Assembly: GCA_030549495.1 (NCBI GenBank) | Contig: JAUIRK010000953.1 | Location: 586,001-650,000, forward strand | Origin: Nectonema munidae | Lineage: Eukaryota; Nematomorpha; Nectonematoida; Nectonematidae | Direction of reading: 5' to 3' | Length of the DNA: 64,000 nucleotides | Part shown: positions 56,615-64,000 of the stretch, in pieces | Numbering within the stretch: position 1 is the stretch's first letter | How the letters are laid out: every line of letters begins with the position of its first letter | Position numbers and translations under genes: made by a program | The notes under the pieces: generated by a model | Told to the model about the DNA's origin: nothing | Databases searched by the model: none | Seen by the model: only the letters and a program-made list of their open reading frames with translations

Positions 56615-57432
56615 GTATTCCTTCTATTCCTTCAATATCACTTCTTGAAAAAACTTAAACGCAAATTTTAGCCTTTTCTTCCTAGAAATTGCATACAATC
56701 ATATGATTCTAGAGCAGTCCTCCCCCTTTTCATTTCACTTTCATCCTTATTTTAGCAACCCAACCAAATTCCTAATATTAGAATTTCATGGAGGAGAAAA
56801 TTTGATCAATACGATCTCGAATAGTAGCTTCAGTAAATTTTGTTTCAAATCGAATTGTTCATTTATGTGTAGTACATCTGTTCAAAATATACATTTCCAT
56901 CCTCTGACAAAACTCGCTTAGTTGCCTTCCTTTACAAATTGTAGCTTTAATCACTTCTGTTATAGATTTTTACTTACTCAGAAAATCTCTTGCGTTAATT
57001 TGATCAATACTTAACAGTTACAGGATAATTGTCATACAATTTTCGAATTATTTTTGTCCGCCGACCCCATCCTCATTTGTTACTCAAAAAAGTTTGGTGG
57101 TTAATTTAAACAAGTGTATGTCCGAAATGGCAAATTACTTGTAAATTTTCTTTATTTTCCTACAATAGAGTACTTATTATAAAATTTTTAACCAAGCAGT
57201 TTTTTTTTTATTTTTTTTTTAATTTACCAACTCTAAATACATGCAATAAATGCGATCTTTTTTCCAGCATTTAAAACATGGACATGCATACACAGTGATT
57301 TATTAAAATATTCTCGGTTTCTTGTCTACACAGTTAGCATCAACGAATATCACTTCTTAAGAAAAATTTAAACTTTTTTGTGGATAAGTTCGAAACTTTT
57401 TTCAGGGCAGGCAACTGCTTTGAGACTCAACT

Positions 57433-57544
<112 letters not shown>

Positions 57545-57670
57545 AAAAATGTGCATATGTCTAAGCATATAATCCATATTTTTATAAAAAATTCTCTTTT
57601 TTTAAGTAATCAAATACCAAGAGTTTATGATGGCTCCCCATTCTAAATACGCACTTTATTTAGATAACAA

Positions 57671-58016
57671 ATGGTCATGGCATTCGGGGAATCGGTGAAT
57701 AAGGCTGACTAATTCACCGGTTGATTCAACTTTTTTAAGTATTTAGCAAATCATAATAAATTTACATCTTTAAACTGTCGCAATTTCAATGTCATGTGTA
57801 ATTATATCATGTTATTTAAAAGTAACACTTTTATAACCTTTTTTTCATGTCCTGGTACTTGTATATTATGTTCTAACAAAATTGCGCTTTCTTCACGAAG
57901 AATTTTTGTATGCTATATGTATCAACTTTTCCGAAATTAACCCGCTTAATCGATCTGTTATATACGATATTAGGCAATGAATTGTTAACGAAAACACGGT
58001 TAATTGCCATCACCAC
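57671..58016. mobile_element. Possible hAT-like MITE
   Basis: TGGTCATGGCATTCGGGG on the left and, in reverse complement of the right end, TGGTGATGGCAATTAACC are similar. The flanks TAGATAAC and TAGAAACT match 6 of 8. It is non-coding. The class and borders are tentative. Confidence 0.35.
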
Positions 58017-58538
58017 TAGAAACTATACTATTTTTGAAAAATAAAATTAAACTGCATGCCTAAAAACACTTTAAAGCCAATCTATGGTTGAATTAATGCC
58101 AGCTTTATAAAATTTCATTCTATGATTCCAAAATTTGTAGATTTTTTTCTCAAAATAAGGCTAATTTTAGAATTGCTTGGAACACAATTTTATCTCACAA
58201 ATATTTGTCTTCACTAAAAACACTAAATAGCACTTTAAGCATTTCACGAACAAAATAAATATCATTATATAAAATGAAATACACAAATAAAATTACAAAT
58301 ACACAAAATAAATATCTTCTGCTTTTAATTATTGGAAAATCCATTCAAAACAAAAACAGATGATTTATTTTTGAAAACCAATACATGAACGTATTTACGA
58401 ATTTGCTTCCAATGTCATACACAGATGATTTCTTGATTTAAACATAGTTTTATGTCAATGGCTTTAATTTTCAAATTAATCTTTCAGATATTGGTTTTCA
58501 AAAATTACTACCATGCTTCTCCTTTTGAATGAAGTTTA

Positions 58539-58655
58539 CTCCTTTCCTGACCAGTGTATCATATATGATACCTTCATCTGCTTTTTCAAATAGTTTTGTA
58601 TATGAATCTTCTGCTTTTTAATAAATATCGTCTGATTTTTCTGGTCATGAAAGGA
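58539..58655 (-). mobile_element. piggyBac-type MITE, copy H
   Basis: In reverse complement it has TCCTTTCATGACCAGAAAAA, TCAGACGATATTTA, the palindrome GTATCATATATGATAC, and CACTGGTCAGGAAAGGAG. TTAA is kept on one side (58656-58659). It is the sister of copy B. Confidence 0.7.
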
Positions 58656-58805
58656 TTAATATAACTTAAAGCGTACCATTTTTTCGTGTGCTGTTAGTGG
58701 CCTATCATGCTTGAAAGGGTGAAGAAATAAACCAAGTTATTTTTATAAACACTGCGTTGTTATTTATTATATATCAATAAATTCTACAAACGAAAATTGT
58801 TTTAG

Positions 58806-58984
58806 AATGTCCCATCGATTCCACTAGGAGTATAACTTTAGAGGAGAAAATTGAAAATTGGATCAATTACAAAACGGCATATTCAATGGAAGAAAAGTCT
58901 TCTCCTAATACTTCGAATAAGTCAGATAAAATTAGTTGTGATCATAAAAGTTTACCTTCTAATCCCGATAATACAGAATCTCAA
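58806..58984 (+). CDS. LMO7-like gene, exon with charged helix
   Basis: The acceptor is AAAATTGTTTTAG and the donor is TCAA/GTAAGA. Two bases complete a Glu codon from the previous exon. The frame then reads CPIDSTRSITLEEKIENWIN, YKTAYSMEEKSSPNTSNKS, DKISCDHKSLPSNPDNTESQ and ends in phase 0. The segment SITLEEKIENWINYKTAYSM is likely helical. It directly precedes the PDZ exons, with the short intron 58985-59116 between. Confidence 0.75.
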
Positions 58985-59116
58985 GTAAGAAATTTTTAAG
59001 TAATTCATCATGATTAGTGTCATTAAGTTCGTGATGATGATGATGTTCATGATGAAGGCTGATATATTCGTAGATACTTATATTCATTGTGTAAAATTAG
59101 TTAACTTTATTTCTAG

Positions 59117-59267
59117 GCTGAAACACAGAAATGTCAAGAATTACCAGTTGAAAATGATAATAATATTCACAAAGTTGTCATCAGTCTTAAAAATGGAAAT
59201 AAAGCATTTGGCTTCAAAATCAATGGTTCCTCGCGTCAAGGAATTTTTGTTGAGACAATTTCAAAAG
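59117..59267 (+). CDS. LMO7-like gene, PDZ domain, first half
   Basis: The acceptor is TTTATTTCTAG and the donor is AAAAG/GTTTCT. The 151 nt encode AETQKCQELPVENDNNIHKV, then the PDZ start VVISLKNGNKAFGFKING and SSRQGIFVETISK, ending in phase 1. The carboxylate-binding loop is AFGF, and GIFV plus the following strand match the PDZ of LMO7 (DFGF, then GIFVASVEAGSPA). PDZ domains bind C-terminal peptides of membrane or junction proteins. The partner is unknown here. Confidence 0.85.
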
Positions 59268-59341
59268 GTTTCTCTACTCTCAATTAGTTATTTGAAAAAT
59301 TGAAGACTTTTTTTATCCCAAATTCACAGCTAAGCATTTAC

Positions 59342-59550
59342 CAGGGGTCGGCAAAGTGGTCGATAACAAATCTTTAGGGGTCGTTAAGATAGACAAATTT
59401 GCCAAATTGTGCTATGCTCAATTTTTACTTTATAGTAGAAATAAAGCTTCTTTTTCTTTCAAAACATAGCTTAGGACATTGTATAGTATAGGATATATGA
59501 AATATTTTTGGTTTGTATTTTTTCTCTTAATTGTTGGACATTGATCTACT
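59342..59550 (+). mobile_element. hAT-type MITE, truncated copy of 47745-48046
   Basis: It starts CAGGGGTCGGCAAAGTGG and follows the copy at 47745 closely through TTGTTGGACATTGAT, then stops matching. It sits in the intron that splits the PDZ domain. The right end is lost. Confidence 0.75.
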
Positions 59551-59564
59551 AGAAGTTACATGAC

Positions 59565-59690
59565 AAATGGTACGTTTTGCCAAATGTCGGTTTGGTATCA
59601 TTTTTGTTCGGCGTAATGTCAATTCAGTCAAATGTCCGTCGGACAAATATCCTTTGGCAAAATGTTTATCAGCTAAATCCCTATACTAAT
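59565..59690. repeat. Iterated CAAATG/TTTGGCAAAATG repeat
   Basis: Words such as TTTTGCCAAATGTCGG, CAAATGTCCGTCGGACAAAT and CTTTGGCAAAATG repeat. The style resembles the iterated arms of the element at 20937. It probably truncated the MITE at 59342. No full borders are seen. Confidence 0.4.
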
Positions 59691-59904
59691 ATGTTACCGA
59701 TAATATATATACAAGGATTTTCGATCTATTACCTCATTGTTGCAATCAATTACGTTTTTTGAATGAAGAATCATAAGGGATTCGTAAAATCATCGTTAAA
59801 TTAAAATGTAATCTCCTTTTCTATTATTGTGAGTTAGGATTCTATTACAGCGATTTAAGGACTCGTAATGAAAAGAAACACAAAATATCTTGTCTTAAAT
59901 GAAG

Positions 59905-60000
59905 ATGACGTAGTGCTGAGAGCAAAAGGTCTCGATCCAGACGATCTGAGTTCGAATCCCGATAGCGCGACTATCCTTATCATCTGTCCAGCTATGGATG
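59905..60000 (+). repeat. tRNA-like SINE head
   Basis: GACGTAGTGCTGAGAGCAAA and the B-box GTTCGAATCC (59950-59959) have internal pol III promoter spacing. The cloverleaf stems do not pair well, and repeat-like sequence follows. I therefore call it a SINE head rather than a tRNA gene. Confidence 0.5.
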
Positions 60001-60205
60001 ATTATTCTTCCCTTTGATGCTGTAAAATGGGTAGAGAGATTATTAAACGTCAAGTATGAAGAATCGAACTTATAATTAGCTATTAAAATACAGACTACTT
60101 TACATACCATAAAAGGTTCGGCGTAGATTACCCAACAAAGTATCATCTTTTGGCATGAAAGGGATTTTTGTTATCTTTGTTTAATTAAAAGTATTTGTTT
60201 TTCAG

Positions 60206-60382
60206 AAGGGTCTGCTTTTGATTCGGATTTGCGAGTAGGAGATGAAATCATTGGAATCAACGATGAAAACATTGGAGAAAGGTCTTTGAATGCTCTAAAA
60301 TTTGCAATTAGTCAATCTATTCACACCGGTCAGCTCACACTCCTTGTTAAAACAATGAATACCACAGCATCCAGAGACCAAC
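60206..60382 (+). CDS. LMO7-like gene, PDZ domain, second half
   Basis: The acceptor is TATTTGTTTTTCAG. The exon completes a Glu codon and reads GSAFDSDLRVGDEIIGINDE, NIGERSLNALKFAISQSIHT and GQLTLLVKT, the rest of the PDZ fold, then MNTTASRDQ. LxVGDEIIxIN and the helix before TGxLxLxV match the LMO7 PDZ (QVDDEIIAIN, then TGHLVMDV). The donor CAAC/GTATTC leaves phase 1. The next exon supplies the two missing bases (Gln). Confidence 0.85.
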
Positions 60383-61200
60383 GTATTCTTTTTTATCTCA
60401 TAACCAGTAACCTCTTTGTCCTTAGCTTTACGTGAGGCCTTTTTAGTATAAATTTCGTAGCTTTTAGCTTCACTCGTAATTTGAAATACACCCTAGACTA
60501 ATATGTTCCAAAATCTCACGTATAAAAACGGTACACATATGCAGTTTGATACATCTACTATATTACTTTAACAAAATCTTTCAATGCATTCTAATTAAAT
60601 ATTTCAATTCATCAAGAAGTTGTATTTGTTTAGAAAAATAAGTGATATTCATTGAGTTTAGTAGGTAAGCTAAATTTCAATATAGGCAAGCCAGGTGTAA
60701 ATTGTTCTACATACAATAAACCAGTGCTTACCAATCACGTATGTCACCTCCCACTCACTAAGACAATTTAAAAATGGTGGATAAAGTGTATTTTAAAATT
60801 CTAAATATGCAAAATTTTGGTGAAATCTATTTATGTAGAACTATTTTGAAAAATCGAAGATTATAACACGCCTAAAAGTCTCCAACTTCTTTACTAGGGA
60901 GAAATTGTCCTTGCAATATATAAGTATGTATACAAAAATAGACATACTCGTATATGCTGACTATGTTGCATCAATTGTGTATTCTTATAAACGTACACTT
61001 CTCAAAAAATTGTAGGCTTTTTCAGAATTGTTTTTCTGGAATTTGACGGTTTTCTTTAAAATTTCCATATGTTCTTCAGTACTCGTGTTAATTGCAGTAC
61101 TTATGCGTTAATAAATCAACCTTTTTTTGTCTTTCCTCTGATGGACTTTATAAGCCTAATATATAGCGTAGGAATTAAGAATAAATAAATAACAACCTTA
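60383..61200. other. Intronic DNA
   Basis: It is AT-rich with no feature seen up to the LINE fragment. Confidence 0.45.
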
Positions 61201-61201
61201 T

Positions 61202-61654
61202 GTGAGACTGTTGCGGTCGCAAAACTTGCAAATCTGAAGAATCTTTGCCCATCAAAAGCAGACGTACTCTCGCCCAATTAAAATCAAACAAATCCTCACT
61301 TCTCTACGAATATTTTCATAAAATCAGCCCCTCTGCAAAATACACCTACACAACACAGAGCACCTATTCAACTGCCCACACACAACTACACATCTCAAAC
61401 CACTCGATCTCCCACATGTGGTTTCCAACCTCCTCTCAGAAGGGAAAAACAAACTAGGATCACCTCCTCCTCAATTAAATCCCATATCCCTATATACTAA
61501 CATTACACAGAGATTTAGATATTTTAAAAAAACTTATTATACGTATATGCAAACACACACATATCTCCTGGTTCCAACCAAAGCGACTCAGTCGCGCTGG
61601 TATGGTGATAAGGAGATATCTGGCAGTGGAGACCAACAACAACAACAACTTTAT
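61202..61654 (+). mobile_element. 3' end of a Jockey/R1-like LINE, degenerate
   Basis: One frame gives RRTLAQLKSNKSSLLYEYFH, the RTLAQLRxGxxxLLxxYLHRI block. Another gives NTEHLFNCPHTTTHLKPLDL, the C-terminal (H/C)CxxC-like end found in many Jockey/R1-type polyproteins (TEHLFNCPxxPTxLTPLDLW). The two lie in different frames, so a frame break separates them. A 3' UTR ending in CAACAACAACAACAAC follows. It is heavily 5'-truncated and inactive. It sits in the intron before the long 3' exon and explains the local C-richness there. Confidence 0.7.
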
Positions 61655-62046
61655 GTGAGTTTAAATATAAATATCTATCATTAAGAAAGCTAGTAATTAA
61701 ATTTAGTTTAAATTTATAGCACAAAGATCGATGGCAAATATAAAAGCAGCTAGTTTTCGAGTTTGAAGAAAGTTTGCGTTCGCAGAGGTATCCCCTCAAA
61801 CTCCAATAGTTTAAAAGTTGGTTTATACTTAGTTATAATTGCTTTGGTATAAATAATAATTCACTCAATGTAAAATATTACTTTAAAAGTAATAAACGCA
61901 AAATATTTTTATTATTTGACAAAAATCAGTGGTAAAAAATATAATTTTTTTTAAATGTCCTGGATATGATTGATTACTTTCTAAATTGTTCAATTTCTAA
62001 TTATACTAATCATGTCTTTAATTTGTCTTTTTTACGAACTTTGAAG
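61655..62046. other. Intron 3' part with likely branch point
   Basis: It is AT-rich. TACTAAT at about 62004 and TTTGTCTTTTTT ahead of the AG at 62045-62046 form a credible branch point and pyrimidine tract. Confidence 0.5.
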
Positions 62047-63327
62047 AACATTCAAAAAAAGTGAAGGACAGCTACGCTTCAAGTGAGGAACTCTACCTGA
62101 ACAAAGAAATTTGTGCTGAAACTCCAAACTCATTTGACATGGTTGACTTACGCGGAAGAATTTCTGTTCTCTCTAAAGCAATGATTTATGAAAAAGAGCG
62201 CTTTAAGGAAAGCTTGGCGGCTTCTAGTCATGACTACCGCAAATGGAAAGAAGCCAAGAAACGTTTTTTGTTTACTGAAAGAAAGTTTGATGGTGTTAAT
62301 TTTGTAGAAGAGGATGACGATGCAAAAGATCAAAATTCGATGAATCAGCTCTTTTCTTCATGTACAGAAGAGATTTACACGCAATCCTCGATTATAACTT
62401 CGTTGTCTTCTCTGAACGACTTTTGCAGCAATGAGACACATAAGGAAAAAACTGAACAGGTTAAAGATATTAAGAATGCAAACTTAGTTAATTCCTCTAA
62501 GCCATGTTTGTCTGTAGGGCAACTAATGGATGAAGTTGATAGAACATTTCCAAGAACTTCTGTGAAGAATGAATTCAAAGCTTTACCTCTTCATTTCGCA
62601 TTTTCTTCCACTGCGGAAACAGAAATCAAGTGTTTACCTCCCACATTCTCGAGTGGAAGCGAAACAGCTAATTCCTACGAATCTCCTAAATTTTCTTTCA
62701 AACTTTTACCAACTCCCTTATATGGCCTACCTACTTCGCTCTTCAAGTTGGAACAATTGAAACTCGCTGCAAATCCTTCCAAAGAAGGACTGTCTTCAAA
62801 AAAGTTTCCACAAGCCAAAGTTCTTACAGGAGAATCACAGAAGGTTGATGATGCAAAGAAGTGTATTCTTAAAAATATTGAATTGGAAACATCCTCTCTA
62901 TCCATCATTCAACCCATTTCGTCCCTCGATAAAGACTTTGAGGAACGAAGCTCAAACTGCAATGCAAATATGCTCTCTCCTTCTGAACAAATCTCGGATA
63001 ACAATCTCAACAACAAAATTCCTCTTGAAAAAGGTCCTGATTTCTTCAAAATAAGATACCAAGATCATGATGGCCTTGCGGACTTCAAAGCCACCAACTT
63101 TAACTCCCTTCACGATGCACTCACTCACACCTCTATCCCCCAAGACTCTCCACAAGTGAAGGATCATCACCCACTTCCTTCTGCCTTTCCTTATTCAGAG
63201 ATTGTCAGAACAGAGTCTATACCACTCTCCCGTTCCTCTGAATGCTTGGAAGCGGATAAGCTTTACTATGCAGTCATCGTGCTAAGCAAAGGCTGTATCT
63301 TGTGTTCCCTTTGCAATGCCACCATTG
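62047..63327 (+). CDS. LMO7-like gene, long Ser/Pro-rich exon ending in the first LIM knuckle
   Basis: This 1281-nt exon is open throughout. Two bases complete Gln, then HSKKVKDSYASSEELYLNKE, a charged, possibly coiled-coil stretch (RISVLSKAMIYEKERFKESL, DYRKWKEAKKRFLFTERKFD), and about 300 Ser/Pro/Lys-rich residues with patches such as KFSFKLLPTPLYGLPTSLFK. It ends KGCILCSLCNATI and one base before GTAAGA (63328), in phase 1. CSLCNATIG matches the first CxxC of the LMO7 C-terminal LIM domain (CSVCNNILG), so the LIM zinc-binding domain continues in an exon outside the window. A second phase-compatible acceptor lies 15 nt downstream (exon from 62062). LMO7 and Smallish act at adherens junctions and the actomyosin cortex (family knowledge). 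That role here is inference. Confidence 0.82.
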
Positions 63328-63353
63328 GTAAGACAAATGCATTCTCCAAATAA

Positions 63354-63420
63354 CAGTAGATCCTTTATAACCCATATTGCGGTGTCCAAGCCACGAACCC
63401 GCATTATAACGCATCTACTG
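63354..63420 (+). mobile_element. Tiny MITE, inverted copy of 53515-53584
   Basis: Its ends CAGTAGATCCTTTATAAC and TTATAACGCATCTACTG are inverse, with GTCCAAGCCACGAACCCG inside. It is 67 bp. It begins 27 bp after the splice donor of the long exon. Confidence 0.65.
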
Positions 63421-64000
63421 GAACTCGTGTTGTATGACCATAAACATGAAGGTCACCCATCTCTAATCTAAATTTCTAAAGGCACCATTGGCAGCATTGC
63501 TAGACATTTAACTAGACATTATAACAGGGCGGATCTTCAAGAAAATTTACCGCGCGGCGATTTAACAAAATTTCTTTTACTGAATTTAGTATATGCAAAA
63601 TCATTCCATTCTGTCCCAAATGTGGGCGATTTGCCCACGGTTGAGAAACTCTGGCCTAGAGTATTACTTTAGAGTATCACTAGTATTACACAAGGAATAT
63701 TTACTCATATCATGTTACATATGCGAGAGACAACTCTCCTTTAACAAAATGAAACTAATTATGATTGAACTATACATGCTAAAGAATTGGCAATAGAAGA
63801 GGCCAGGGCGGTGGTCGCACCATCGCCCTCTCTGAATCCGCCACTTAACATAAATATCTTTCTAGGTTACAATATCACTTATTTAAAGGAAATAATTTTA
63901 AATATTAGATTGATTTTAATTGGTTGCATCCCTTTGCTAAAATATCAATTAATGGAAGTACAATAATATAAAACATTTTTGCAAATATTAATATCTCGAT
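63421..64000. other. Intron of the LMO7-like gene with a hAT right-end fragment
   Basis: GGTTGAGAAACTCTGG near 63640 has the form of a Charlie-like hAT right terminus, and GGGCGATTTGCCC just before it is a short palindrome. The next LIM exon is not in the window. Confidence 0.45.

Noticed and set aside
59905-60000. tRNA gene
   Set aside because: The B-box is good, but acceptor and T-arm stems do not pair properly and repeat-like sequence follows. It is better read as a SINE head.
61571-61654. Possible host exon ending in GTGAGT with a poly-Gln stretch
   Set aside because: The upstream sequence is a Jockey/R1-type LINE C-terminus and the CAA run is its 3' tail. Direct joining of 60382 to 62047 already fits in phase.

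Overview
This is AT-rich animal (metazoan) DNA, roughly 70% A+T by eye. It has spliced genes with very long introns and a dense, mixed load of mostly dead DNA transposons, tRNA-derived SINEs and two LINE relics. The two host genes are both metazoan in type, and the mix of Merlin, hAT, Tigger and piggyBac-type elements fits an arthropod. A copepod such as a sea louse is my best guess, but that is an inference and not a proof. I see no operons, CRISPR arrays, rRNA or convincing free-standing tRNA genes, and no retroviral or capsid-bearing element.

Host gene 1 (minus strand, about 7830 down to the left edge) is the start of RTF1, the Paf1-complex subunit. Four exons (7830-7762, 3279-3175, 2200-2077, 2018-1787) join with matching splice phases. 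They encode a Ser/Asp-rich N-terminus, a basic lysine block, an acidic block and the family's hallmark segment ending in [18 protein letters not shown]. The Plus3 domain must lie beyond the left edge. Intron 1 (about 4.5 kb) holds a Merlin relic, an internally deleted hAT element, a SINE piece and a piggyBac-type MITE.

From 7.9 to about 25.5 kb I find no host gene, only mobile DNA. A decayed hAT (8270-11965, minus) is split by a 5'-truncated LINE (9106-11222, plus). Further on are G-rich hAT-like MITEs, a long-inverted-repeat element with a 9-bp target duplication (20937-21634), and a Tigger/pogo relic (22440-24231) that itself carries a piggyBac-type MITE.

Host gene 2 (plus strand, from about 30.5 kb, possibly 25.5 kb, past the right edge) looks like an LMO7/LIMCH1/Smallish-type scaffold protein of actin-based cell junctions. 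Eight exons (33308 to 63327), plus two weaker candidates, chain with compatible phases apart from one ambiguous junction. They give a Ser-rich region, an Arg-rich patch, a PDZ domain split over two exons, a long Ser/Pro-rich exon, and the first CxxC knuckle of a C-terminal LIM domain whose remainder is outside the window. Introns reach about 19 kb and are full of MITEs and SINEs.

The most interesting repeat system is a family of 96-132 bp TTAA-flanked palindromic elements (at least nine copies). Their inner cores are alike, but their terminal inverted repeats differ from copy to copy while usually matching within a copy. Several hAT-type MITEs keep perfect 8-bp target duplications and so are probably relatively young.
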